NCBI GenBank assembly: GCA_022564195.1
Contig: JADFLW010000011.1
Span: 8,001 to 44,415 of the forward strand
Length of the DNA: 36,415 nt
Direction of reading: 5' to 3'
Source: Patescibacteria group bacterium
GTDB taxonomy: Bacteria; Patescibacteriota; Microgenomatia; UBA1400; Chisholmbacteraceae
Shown here: piece after piece, positions 1 to 7,073 of the stretch
Position numbering within the stretch: position 1 is the stretch's first letter
How the letters are laid out: every line of letters starts with the position of its first letter
Notes under the pieces: generated by a model
What the model saw: only the letters and a program-made list of their open reading frames with translations
What the model was told of the DNA's origin: nothing
Databases searched by the model: none
Position numbers and translations under genes: made by a program

Positions 1-717
1 GTAATCGTCACCCCAAATCCAAGGGGTCTTTGCCCACTTACGCTTGTTTTTCATCCAGGCATAGGCCCGTTGCGCCTGACCGTGATGGAACTTCAGTAGC
101 GAGAGCACTCCGAGAAATAGGTGCTCAACCCGCAAATTCTCGTCGCCTGCTTGCTTTCTCTCTTTTTCCGAAAGGCGCATGACCTCTTCCAGGCTTACCG
201 ACAAGGATTTCTCCGGAAGGCCGTCTTGCTCAATGCTGTTGAGAAGAGAGATCACATCTTCTTGCTGTACGAGCTCCTTTCGCAGGCGATTGACGTCGGC
301 TTGCGCTTGCCTTAAGACTGTAAGCGCCGGATCCCGCTGTCTGACGACCACCTGTAGCGCGGCATCGATGATCCAAACAAGAAGGAACACTGCTAGTGAC
401 CATGGTGTGTACACGAGCAACACCATTGGAAGCAGAAGCCATATCAACACCCAGAAAACGGCAGCGAGGGCTGTGGCTGAAATGATGATTCCTCCGATAA
501 CCACTCGGACTGTGCGGAAGGTGAAACTTAAGCCGCGGCCGATGATCGTCGTGTCCTGCCATACCGGAACCAACCAGAGCTGAATCATCAAGCGCACAGC
601 CAGTTGATTGTCCAGGAATATGAGCAGGCGCTTGAAGAATCGTACCCACCATGCAGGAGTATCGATGTACCAGAAGCGAGGGAAGTGTATAAGGTCACTA
701 ACAAGCTCGGGTCCCAT
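1..717 (-). CDS. Membrane-anchored Clp_N-type protein, N-terminal part (gene runs off left edge)
   Basis: Open frame of 239 codons from an ATG at 717 to base 1 with no stop, so the C-terminal part is missing. Residues about 73-96 and 97-126 are two strongly hydrophobic segments. A charged, coiled-coil-like stretch follows (about 134-165). Residues 179-210 contain a segment ending RVEHLFLGVLSLL, which resembles the helix-rich repeat of ClpA/B/C N domains (EHLLLGLL type). CPR genomes often carry Clp-type AAA+ unfoldases preceded by membrane segments, so an AAA+ module beyond the edge is my inference. A TACAAT box ends 6 nt before the ATG and there is no Shine-Dalgarno site, which suggests a leaderless mRNA. 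A shorter open frame at 230-652 is an out-of-frame shadow of this gene. Confidence 0.72.
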   Translation of the reverse strand, partial: MGPELVSDLIHFPRFWYIDTPAWWVRFFKRLLIFLDNQLAVRLMIQLWLVPVWQDTTIIGRGLSFTFRTVRVVIGGIIISATALAAVFWVLIWLLLPMVLLVYTPWSLAVFLLVWIIDAALQVVVRQRDPALTVLRQAQADVNRLRKELVQQEDVISLLNSIEQDGLPEKSLSVSLEEVMRLSEKERKQAGDENLRVEHLFLGVLSLLKFHHGQAQRAYAWMKNKRKWAKTPWIWGDDY

Positions 718-723
718 GGGACC

Positions 724-729
724 ATTGTA
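724..729 (-). promoter_or_regulatory. -10 box of the Clp_N-type gene
   Basis: TACAAT on the minus strand, 6 nt upstream of the ATG at 717. No convincing -35 box is visible (TTCTTA lies 17 nt further upstream). The same -10-to-ATG geometry recurs at several other genes in the window, and that is the main support. Confidence 0.45.
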
Positions 730-767
730 GCGAAAACAGAACTATTTAAGAAGCAAGGAGAAGAGGA

Positions 768-812
768 TAAGCGTTGAGCGTCCAGCGTTTAGGGTTTAGC
801 GTTTAGTCATTA
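768..812. repeat. Degenerate AGCGTTTAG intergenic repeat
   Basis: Short tandem, imperfect copies of AGCGTTTAG and GGTTTAG-like units, trailing into ATCATCAATCATC. It lies between the Clp_N-type gene and the hypothetical gene ending at 914. The same AGCGTTTAG unit occurs twice in the gap upstream of serS (29690-29732). The rest of this gap up to 913 shows nothing recognisable. Confidence 0.55.
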
Positions 813-913
813 ATCATCAATCATCGGGTAGTAGGTCTCGGGTATCAGGATTCAGTCATTCATGAGGACTAAAGAGAAAATAGTGAGGAGTGATTAGCAA
901 GTCACGCGGGGGG

Positions 914-1393
914 TTAGTTGGGGTGTTCTGGGGATTCTCCGGCGCGGTCGGCGAAGGCTTGGAAGACGGCGTCAAATGTCGGACTCTGTTTGTCACCAAA
1001 CTCGTCCGGTTCAATTGCCGCTTCTTCTCGTATCTGTTGAAGATTGTTCCAAATACCTGAAAATGTTTCCTGTGGAAGATCATGTACCAGGTGAGTGAGT
1101 CTATTGGCTTGCTCTGAAAACTTAATCTCCCGAGCTTTCTCGCGTAATGCTAGTACATCAGAGTCTCTTTTTAATCCAGCAATAAGCGCTGAAACTCCTG
1201 CACCCAATCCACCGACCGAGGCAAGAATCAGAAGCTCGGGATCGCCTTTATCCAAGGCGAACAGGACGATTGAACCGGCTGATTCCAACAATCCAGCCAT
1301 CGCGATCCGCATATCAATTTTTTCCAATTTCTTTAGCTTAGCACTTCTTGTCGAAATTTCCGAAAACCTGCCAGACTCGATCTTTAGGCTCAT
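914..1393 (-). CDS. Hypothetical two-helix membrane protein
   Basis: Not recognised. The 159-residue protein has a basic, coil-like N-terminus and two adjacent hydrophobic segments (about 29-46 and 55-71, separated by DKGDPE). A longer charged C-terminal half (about 72-159) is probably cytoplasmic and helical. The start is fixed by a near-perfect promoter: TTGACA, a 17-nt spacer and TATATT end 6 nt before the ATG, with no Shine-Dalgarno site. It is a single-gene unit between the Clp_N-type gene and a repeat tract. No catalytic motif is visible; a small membrane-associated regulator or structural protein are both possible. Confidence 0.75.
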   Translation of the reverse strand: MSLKIESGRFSEISTRSAKLKKLEKIDMRIAMAGLLESAGSIVLFALDKGDPELLILASVGGLGAGVSALIAGLKRDSDVLALREKAREIKFSEQANRLTHLVHDLPQETFSGIWNNLQQIREEAAIEPDEFGDKQSPTFDAVFQAFADRAGESPEHPN

Positions 1394-1399
1394 GCGAGG

Positions 1400-1428
1400 A
1401 ATATAGCCTATAACAATAGTTCTGTCAA
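1400..1428 (-). promoter_or_regulatory. Sigma70-like promoter for a leaderless gene
   Basis: Minus-strand TTGACA (1423-1428), a 17-nt spacer and TATATT (1400-1405). The -10 ends 6 nt before the ATG at 1393, so transcription would start on or next to the start codon. This is the best consensus promoter in the window. Confidence 0.8.
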
Positions 1429-1430
1429 AT

Positions 1431-1476
1431 CAGTAAGAGTAAGAGCTAGAGCTAGAGATAGAGATAGAGATAGATA
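1431..1476. repeat. Degenerate TAGAGA/CTAGAG tandem repeat
   Basis: A tract of 6-nt units drifting from AAGAGT through CTAGAG to ATAGAG, just upstream of the promoter of the hypothetical gene at 914-1393 and downstream of the gene ending at 1503. It is non-coding simple sequence of the same general kind as the other gap repeats in this window. Confidence 0.6.
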
Positions 1477-1502
1477 ATGTTTAAGAAAGTTTTTTTCGGA
1501 TA

Positions 1503-1949
1503 TCACTCTTCGTTCTTCGCTGAATCTGTGGCTTCGCAGGCTAGAACCGCTTCTTCGATGAGGTCGGCGCAGAATTGGCTTTTTACTTTTTTGACCTGCT
1601 CACGAGGAAGCGCTTTTATCCTTTCAGTTAAGTCATCAACGGTTTCTTGGACTAAGATTTCTGGACCACCCTCCTCTATTTCCTTTTTCTTGCTTGTTAA
1701 TTCTGCGCTGAGCTCTGTTGCGGTTCCCAATATTTGCGTCATTTGCTTTTGGGCTTGGCCGGCGACTGCAATAACAGTTTGTCTCGTTTGATCAACCTGG
1801 GGCGCCATACTTGGAACGAGTAAAGGGAGAACCCAGAAATAGACAGCGACAATGATGCCTAGCATCAAGGCACGCCGAGTGTATTTCTTTATCCGCCATT
1901 TGAGTTTGACTTCGGGGGGTACGGGCTTTTTCTTTTTCTTTTTGGCCAT
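1503..1949 (-). CDS. Hypothetical single-pass membrane protein
   Basis: 148 residues beginning with a run of lysines (KKKKKK) and a basic segment. One hydrophobic helix follows (about 28-47), then a long, mostly helical, charged tail (about 50-148) with heptad-like spacing and two cysteines near the end. The topology suggests an N-in anchor with an extracytoplasmic coiled coil. It is the third gene of the ABC exporter operon: its ATG abuts the TAA of the permease with no gap (TAAATG), so it is probably translationally coupled and may be an accessory subunit. The family is not recognised. Confidence 0.72.
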   Translation of the reverse strand: MAKKKKKKPVPPEVKLKWRIKKYTRRALMLGIIVAVYFWVLPLLVPSMAPQVDQTRQTVIAVAGQAQKQMTQILGTATELSAELTSKKKEIEEGGPEILVQETVDDLTERIKALPREQVKKVKSQFCADLIEEAVLACEATDSAKNEE

Positions 1950-3575
1950 TTAAAGATCGTAGCGGTGGAGAGCGCGTCGCGCCAGCATATACAACAATCC
2001 CAGCCAAACTGCCGCAAGGAATGCCATTGTGATTACTGCCGCTATGCCGTCTGTCACGCCGATGGCCACCTTGTAGAATGCATAGCCTGAAATCCCGATG
2101 AAAGCAAGCGAGAGGTTGATGGCTGTGAGTCCCGAGCCGCTTGTGCTTGCCGCCTCAAGGTTGTCGGATTCGGCAAAATTCGGGGCAATCGTTCCTAGCA
2201 GGAGCTGCAGCAGTGCAACGGTGATGGTGGTCAGTAGCACGAGCAGAGTAAATATTACCAGCAACGCTAGCGGTAGTTGCAAGAACACACCGGCTACAAG
2301 GGCTAAAACCAGAGAGGGCAGAGCAAGAAGCAGCGCAAAGGCTACTTTGGAAGTAAGTATCGTTTCGCGCTTTACCGGGATGCTAAATATAAACCAGGCA
2401 CTGCGCTTCTCTTTCGCCATGAGTGGATAGACAAGCCTGACCGTCAACGTCATAAAAAGGTAGGAGAGGCCAACTAGACTCAAGGCGTAGACCGCGGGTA
2501 AAAGCTGCGGTGCCGCTTTTTCGAGCGCTGGGACGCTGCGCATCATAAACAGAAGCACAATCGTCAAACCCGTCAGGAACGCTGCGTAGGTTGCCTCAGC
2601 GGGCGAACGGACTACTGCCAAAAGTTCGTTCATCAGCAAGGCGCCAGTCGGTGTTTTCAGCATACGCGGGAAGCGTGAGGTCTCAGTCTTTAGTGCTACC
2701 TTTTTTCCTGCTAAGAATCTCCCCTCATGCGCTGCTCTCCAAGAATCCACATACATGGATTTTCCAACCCAAAAGGCACCGATGCTCAGGAGCACCGTGC
2801 TTAGCGCCGCGATCACTGTTTCCCCCGACCAAGTGCCGGTCAGGGTTTTCGCAAGCCAATTTGTGGGGAGGCTCGTGGACAAGAGGGGCAGTTGACCAAG
2901 CTGAGCCTGAAATGTAGGCCAATCTTCTGCGTAGTACAGTCGGAAAAATGCCGGAGGAAAGAGGAAGCGCATCATGAGCAGTGAGCCGGCAATGACGAAC
3001 ACGAATAGCGCTGCGAGGCTTTTTCTCGATAAACTACCGAACCGTCGCACAAGGACTACCGTCAGCATGCCGCCTATTGCCTGACTTGCAACTGCCAAAA
3101 GCACAAGGACAGTGAGTGTCCTTGCCGCAAAGTCCGGTCCCTGAGAATAAATCCTCCCGTAGGCGGCAAGAATTGGGGTCAGAAGCAACACAATGACCCA
3201 GGTTGATTGAACGAGAGCTGCTACTAGGCGGGTGACAAAGAGCTTTCCAGCTGCTATGGGAATCGTTAGAAGAAATCGTAGGAAGCTGGGACGATACAAG
3301 GCGCCGGCACTTGCCGCAATGCTTGAAGCAACAGCCAAGAGAAATACCAAGAGGAGGGTGGCATTGATTGCGTACTGTGCTACTGCTCGTCCGAATTCAG
3401 CTTGCAATGCGGTGAAGCGAAAGAAGCTTAGTGCCATCAGGTACTCGACAAGGACGACCAGTGCGATCACCGCTGCGAATCCAAATAGAACAACGAGCTT
3501 GGTTCCAACAAAGCTTCGGAACCAGTTGCGGATACGAAGAAGGTCAAGACGAAGCAAGGCCAAAACTTGGCTCAT
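1950..3575 (-). CDS. ABC-2 type exporter permease
   Basis: 541-residue polytopic membrane protein with about 12 hydrophobic segments spread over the whole length. Short charged loops separate two similar halves, as in large fused ABC-2 permeases. The start codon overlaps the TGA of the upstream ATPase gene by 4 nt (ATGA), and the following gene abuts its stop. It would form the membrane channel powered by the ATPase at 3572-4312. The substrate cannot be told from sequence; a lipid, a polymer precursor or a toxic compound are all possible. The length (about twice a single 6-TM ABC-2 subunit) suggests that one polypeptide supplies both membrane halves. Confidence 0.85.
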   Translation of the reverse strand: MSQVLALLRLDLLRIRNWFRSFVGTKLVVLFGFAAVIALVVLVEYLMALSFFRFTALQAEFGRAVAQYAINATLLLVFLLAVASSIAASAGALYRPSFLRFLLTIPIAAGKLFVTRLVAALVQSTWVIVLLLTPILAAYGRIYSQGPDFAARTLTVLVLLAVASQAIGGMLTVVLVRRFGSLSRKSLAALFVFVIAGSLLMMRFLFPPAFFRLYYAEDWPTFQAQLGQLPLLSTSLPTNWLAKTLTGTWSGETVIAALSTVLLSIGAFWVGKSMYVDSWRAAHEGRFLAGKKVALKTETSRFPRMLKTPTGALLMNELLAVVRSPAEATYAAFLTGLTIVLLFMMRSVPALEKAAPQLLPAVYALSLVGLSYLFMTLTVRLVYPLMAKEKRSAWFIFSIPVKRETILTSKVAFALLLALPSLVLALVAGVFLQLPLALLVIFTLLVLLTTITVALLQLLLGTIAPNFAESDNLEAASTSGSGLTAINLSLAFIGISGYAFYKVAIGVTDGIAAVITMAFLAAVWLGLLYMLARRALHRYDL

Positions 3576-4312
3576 GGTTTCTCACCCGTTGCTTTCAAAT
3601 ACAGCTCCTCTAGGCTGGCTTCTGTCTTGTGCGCCTTTGTACGGAGATCACGTAGCGATCCTTCTTCGACAAGCTCTCCTTCTTTAATGATCCCGATTCG
3701 GTCGGCAATTTCCTGAGCCACAGAGAGGGTGTGGGTGCAAAGGAGGATGCTTCCCCCATCCTTTGCGAAGTCGCGGAATAGCTTTTTGGTCACTTTTTGG
3801 CTCTGCACGTCAAGTCCAAGCACCGGTTCGTCGATGACAAGCACTTTCGGCTGATGCAGAACGTTGGCGATGATGATCGTCTTTTGTTTATTTCCTCTTG
3901 AGTAATCGGTAAAGCGGCCATCAATGACGCTCTCCAGATTAAAAAGTTTTAACAGTTTCTTGATTCTCGTGTTCGTTTCTTGGCGCCTCAGGCCGAAGAG
4001 ATCACCGGTTAGCTGGAGGAATTCTCTGCCGGTCAAGTAGTCATAAACGAAGGGGTCGTCGGGAATGTAGCCTAATTCCTTCTTTGCTTGAACCGGATCG
4101 GCTGCGACATCTTTTCCGAGCACCCAGATTCTTCCCGAAGTGGGGGCAATGAGCCCCGTGATCATCTTAACCGTGGTGGTTTTTCCTGCTCCATTCGGGC
4201 CGATCAAGGCGAATATCTCACCTGTTTTCACAGACAAGGTGAGGTCGCGGACGGCGTGGACGTTGGTGAAGCGTTTGTTGACGTTGACGATCTTAATTGC
4301 TACTTCTGCCAT
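3572..4312 (-). CDS. ABC-2 type exporter ATPase
   Basis: Cytoplasmic nucleotide-binding subunit. Visible motifs are Walker A (GPNGAGKTT), the Q-loop region, a signature of the ABC-2 type (YSRGNKQK in place of LSGGQ), Walker B with catalytic Glu (VLVIDEP), the D-loop (LGLD) and the switch His (CTHT). The start is set at the ATG encoding MAEVAIK: a TTGAGA-N17-TACAAT promoter ends 7 nt before it, and the 12 extra codons upstream would lie inside the promoter. The resulting 246 residues are normal for the family. The 3' end overlaps the permease gene by 4 nt. A palindrome at 4358-4380 sits 9 bp upstream of the -35 box. Confidence 0.9.
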   Translation of the reverse strand: MAEVAIKIVNVNKRFTNVHAVRDLTLSVKTGEIFALIGPNGAGKTTTVKMITGLIAPTSGRIWVLGKDVAADPVQAKKELGYIPDDPFVYDYLTGREFLQLTGDLFGLRRQETNTRIKKLLKLFNLESVIDGRFTDYSRGNKQKTIIIANVLHQPKVLVIDEPVLGLDVQSQKVTKKLFRDFAKDGGSILLCTHTLSVAQEIADRIGIIKEGELVEEGSLRDLRTKAHKTEASLEELYLKATGEKP

Positions 4313-4319
4313 CGGGTTC

Positions 4320-4348
4320 ATTGTAGCATTGCTTGGGTTTGGTCTCAA
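4320..4348 (-). promoter_or_regulatory. Sigma70-like promoter of the ABC exporter operon
   Basis: Minus-strand TTGAGA (4343-4348), a 17-nt spacer and TACAAT (4320-4325), 7 nt before the ATG at 4312. The geometry fits leaderless transcription and decides the ATPase start codon. Confidence 0.72.
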
Positions 4349-4357
4349 TCCTTCGCA

Positions 4358-4380
4358 AATATCACCCCCGGAGTGATATT
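4358..4380. repeat. REP-like palindrome, downstream copy
   Basis: AATATCAC and GTGATATT form perfect 8-bp arms around a 7-nt centre (CCCCGGA). The core CACCCCCGGAGTG matches the core of the palindrome at 5115-5138 in inverted orientation, with one base different. It lies 20 bp past the 3' end of the Y1 transposase gene. Because it also sits just upstream of the ABC exporter promoter, it could double as an operator. Confidence 0.7.
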
Positions 4381-4399
4381 CTCAAAACACTTAAGGAAT

Positions 4400-5077
4400 T
4401 TACGGTTCTTCCAAAATCAGATGTTGTATATTCTGCTGTGTTCTTTTGTAGTCGGCCTCATCAAGCAAAAATTTTAGGTACTTTTCTGTGGAGGAAAATT
4501 GTGCAAGAATTGCGTTCTTGTTGATAAACACTGGCTCCCGTGGGGATAGATATTCTGGAAGTGAAGACCATGGATATGATGTTAGCTCATCTCGATCAAT
4601 CACATGACCGACATACGGGTTGATATGAATATAGCGGGCGAGGTGCCTCATTTGCTCGTCCGTTTCCATGCGAACTGCCTTGAATACACCCTCCAGTAAA
4701 GGACCACTTCTGCCAGTTTTGGTATTGAAATATCTAGTATAGCTGTCTCCTACTTTTCTCATAAACCGGGTGATTCCCGTGTCGAGCTCTTGTTTTAGAA
4801 GTATATGGAAGTGATTCTGCATTAAGCAGTAGCAGTAGATTGTGACAAGGACGCTTTCTTCCTGACTGTACCTAGAGAGTATCGTCTGTTGCTCGTCCTT
4901 GGATAACCCAAGGAAGTAGGAAAGACGCATCGGCGGATCTTGAAATCGGTAGTAATTGATACAGGTGACAAAACGACGGTATGTGGTCTTTACAGAATAT
5001 ATCGGGGCACGAGCGACTCCGCGATTGAAGATGTGGTACAGTTCTCCGGTAACCAATGGTAGCTTGCGAACTGGCAT
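4400..5077 (-). CDS. REP-associated Y1 (IS200-like) transposase, RAYT
   Basis: 225-residue HUH-family single-strand DNA transposase. The metal-binding HUH motif is at about H89-F-H91 (MQNHFHILL). The catalytic tyrosine lies in the segment SYTRYFN (Y113 or Y116), followed by the family-typical GRSGPLLEGVFKA. An HINPYVGH-like segment and a C-terminal extension are also typical of RAYTs. Such enzymes cut and join REP palindromes. Here inverted palindromes with matching cores lie on both sides (4358-4380 and 5115-5138), which fits a REP/RAYT unit. It has its own promoter: TTGACA-N18-TAGCAT, with the -10 ending 5 nt before the ATG. The frame is intact, so the gene may be functional. Confidence 0.9.
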   Translation of the reverse strand: MPVRKLPLVTGELYHIFNRGVARAPIYSVKTTYRRFVTCINYYRFQDPPMRLSYFLGLSKDEQQTILSRYSQEESVLVTIYCYCLMQNHFHILLKQELDTGITRFMRKVGDSYTRYFNTKTGRSGPLLEGVFKAVRMETDEQMRHLARYIHINPYVGHVIDRDELTSYPWSSLPEYLSPREPVFINKNAILAQFSSTEKYLKFLLDEADYKRTQQNIQHLILEEP

Positions 5078-5082
5078 GGCTT

Positions 5083-5112
5083 ATGCTAAAGGAATGTTTC
5101 CCTAGGTGTCAA
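5083..5112 (-). promoter_or_regulatory. Promoter of the Y1 transposase gene
   Basis: Minus-strand TTGACA (5107-5112), an 18-nt spacer and TAGCAT (5083-5088), 5 nt before the ATG at 5077. The upstream palindrome starts only 2 bp beyond the -35 box, so bound transposase could affect its own promoter (inference). Confidence 0.68.
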
Positions 5113-5114
5113 GG

Positions 5115-5138
5115 GATAATCACTCCCGGGGTGTTATC
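5115..5138. repeat. REP-like palindrome, upstream copy
   Basis: GATAA-T-CAC and GTGTTATC pair with a single bulged T around TCCCGGG. The core CACTCCCGGGGTG is the inverted counterpart of the core at 4358-4380. It lies between the transposase promoter and the stop codon of the permease gene at 5142, so its hairpin could also act in 3'-end formation of the MacAB-like operon. Confidence 0.68.
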
Positions 5139-5141
5139 ACC

Positions 5142-6347
5142 CTATTCATATCTAAGGGCCTCGATTGGGGAAAGTTTGGCGGCGCGGCTGGCGGGATAGA
5201 CGCCGAAGATGATGCCCACCGCTGCAGACACTCCAAAGGCAACGAGCACTGCCCAAAGCGGGGTATGCACCGGAAGGAAATTGTTGGCGATGATGCCGAT
5301 AACTACCCCAAGGAATGTGCCAATCACACCGCCTAGCATGCTTAAGATCACTGCCTCCATTAGGAACTGAAATAAAATCGTTTTAGGTGTCGCCCCGACC
5401 GCTTTTCGCAACCCAATTTCCCTCGTCCGCTCGATCACGGAAACGAGCATGACGTTCATAATACCAATACCGCCGACTAAGAGTGATATGGCAGCGATGC
5501 CTCCCAGAGCTGCAGTAATTGTACCTAAGATATTTTGGAACGTCATAAGTAACTCTTGAGAATTGATAACAGAGAATTCATCCTCATCAAGTCTTTTTCC
5601 TAAAATTTCTTTAATCTGCTGAGCTCCAACTTCTAAATCGGTGCCTTCGGATACTTGGGCGTAGAAATACGACAATTTGTCAATGTTGAATTGCCTCTGC
5701 AGAGAGCTAATAGGGACAATGAGTTGATCGTCCTGGTCGCTCCCGATTGTCGCACCTTTACTCCCTAAGACTCCTATCACTAGGTATTTTTGGCCTGCAA
5801 TGCTCACTTTTTCTCCAACAGGGTTTTTTGTGCCAAACAGATTTTCGACAACCGTTGTGCCGGCAACGGCAACACGTTTCCCGCTGTCCACATCCTTTTT
5901 GCCAAACCATTTCCCCTGCTGGACTGGAGAATTGCGGAACGTCTCGTATTCTTCGGTGGTACCGATGATAAAGGTGTTTGTCTCTTCTCTGCGGTAGGTC
6001 ACCGTCGCATTGGTCGTCATTATTGGCAGGGTAGCGCTGATTCCTGGGGCTTTTCGAGCAACCCGCTCAGCATCCTTTGGCGTTAATTTATTGGTGGCCA
6101 CACCGGGTGGCCCGCCTTCTCTGGAATCGCGGAATTGAAACCTTCCGGGCATGACAAAGAGAAGATTCGTTCCCAAATCTTCGAATTGCTGGGTGATCAA
6201 CTTTTCTATACCCGAGCCAAAAGATACAAGTAAGATGACCGCCATTACGCCGATAATAATGCCAAGGGTCGTCAGGGCTGACCTCGTCTTATTTGTGATC
6301 AGCGAACGCAGTGCCACTCTGCTCGTGTTTCGGATATTTAATTTCAT
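5142..6347 (-). CDS. MacB-like ABC transporter permease (MacB_PCD + FtsX)
   Basis: 401 residues with the type VII ABC layout: TM1 at about 21-42, an extracytoplasmic periplasmic-core-like domain (about 45-250), then three TM helices (about 280-395). The family-typical cytoplasmic segment RTREIGLRKAVGAT is present. It ends in the common form SPIEALRYE. The start overlaps the ATPase stop by 4 nt (ATGA). With the ATPase and adaptor upstream it forms a MacAB/YknXYZ-type tripartite system, which uses ATP hydrolysis for mechanotransmission to move peptides, lipids or drugs outside the membrane. No TolC-like gene is present here, consistent with a cell lacking an outer membrane. Confidence 0.92.
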   Translation of the reverse strand: MKLNIRNTSRVALRSLITNKTRSALTTLGIIIGVMAVILLVSFGSGIEKLITQQFEDLGTNLLFVMPGRFQFRDSREGGPPGVATNKLTPKDAERVARKAPGISATLPIMTTNATVTYRREETNTFIIGTTEEYETFRNSPVQQGKWFGKKDVDSGKRVAVAGTTVVENLFGTKNPVGEKVSIAGQKYLVIGVLGSKGATIGSDQDDQLIVPISSLQRQFNIDKLSYFYAQVSEGTDLEVGAQQIKEILGKRLDEDEFSVINSQELLMTFQNILGTITAALGGIAAISLLVGGIGIMNVMLVSVIERTREIGLRKAVGATPKTILFQFLMEAVILSMLGGVIGTFLGVVIGIIANNFLPVHTPLWAVLVAFGVSAAVGIIFGVYPASRAAKLSPIEALRYE

Positions 6348-7072
6348 TTGTTCTTTCTTTTTGTTTTTAACCGAATATTTTTTCCATCTTGTTCGTCACT
6401 GATGATCTTTCCATCGCGCATGGTAATGATGCGCTTCGCAAAGGCAGCAACTTCAGTCTCATGGGTAACAACTACAATCGTTTTGCCTTCTTTGTAAAGA
6501 CTGTCGAGAATTTCCATGATCTCTTCGCCCGATTTGGTGTCCAGATTTCCGGTTGGTTCATCGGCGAAAATGACCTCTGGGTTGTTAATGAGCGCTCGAG
6601 CAATAGCTACACGCTGCTGTTGACCACCAGAAAGCTGAGAAGGGGTGCTTTGGAGTCGGTCACCTAATCCGACTTTCTCAAGTATTTCTCGGGACATTGT
6701 ATAGCGCTGTGCTCGTGTTATCTGCGTATACAAGAGCGGTAATTGAACATTCTCCAATGCCGAAGTTCTTGGGAGTAAGTTGAATTGTTGAAAGACAAAG
6801 CCTACTTTGAGGTTCCGAATACTTGCGAGTTTTTCTTCTGAGAAGTCTGTCGTATTGATCCCTTCAAATAGGACTTTGCCTGATGAGGGGTTGTCTAAGA
6901 GCGAACAGATATGCATCAGGGTTGACTTTCCTGAGCCTGACGGACCGATCACTGCAACGAATTCTTTTTTTCGGATCGCAAGGTCTATGGAGTTTATTGC
7001 GTGGATGGTTGATTCTCCAAGTATGTAGGTCTTAAAAACTTGTTGAAGCGTAATGAGTTCATCTTTTTTCAT
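6344..7072 (-). CDS. MacB/LolD-like ABC transporter ATPase
   Basis: 242-residue nucleotide-binding subunit with textbook motifs: Walker A GPSGSGKST (43-51), Q-loop (VFQQFNLLP), signature LSGGQQQRVAIARAL, Walker B with catalytic Glu (VIFADEP), D-loop (GNLD) and switch His (VTHE). The arrangement is that of LolD/MacB/FtsE-type ATPases. Its ATG follows the TGA of the adaptor gene after a single base, and its own stop overlaps the permease start by 4 nt, so the three genes form one translationally coupled operon. The C-terminus is strongly basic (RLKTKRKNK). Confidence 0.94.
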   Translation of the reverse strand: MKKDELITLQQVFKTYILGESTIHAINSIDLAIRKKEFVAVIGPSGSGKSTLMHICSLLDNPSSGKVLFEGINTTDFSEEKLASIRNLKVGFVFQQFNLLPRTSALENVQLPLLYTQITRAQRYTMSREILEKVGLGDRLQSTPSQLSGGQQQRVAIARALINNPEVIFADEPTGNLDTKSGEEIMEILDSLYKEGKTIVVVTHETEVAAFAKRIITMRDGKIISDEQDGKNIRLKTKRKNK

Positions 7073-7073
7073 G

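Noticed and set aside
230-652. 140-codon minus-strand frame near the left edge
   Set aside because: It is out of frame with the edge-spanning Clp_N-type frame, has low-complexity His/Ser/Arg composition, and no motif.
768-1476. CRISPR-like array
   Set aside because: The units are 6-9 nt, imperfect and without spacers of even length, and no cas genes are in the window.
3572-4312. Defective ABC ATPase because of a non-LSGGQ signature
   Set aside because: YSRGNKQK fits the YSxGMxQ form normal for ABC-2 ATPases, and Walker A, Walker B and switch His are intact.
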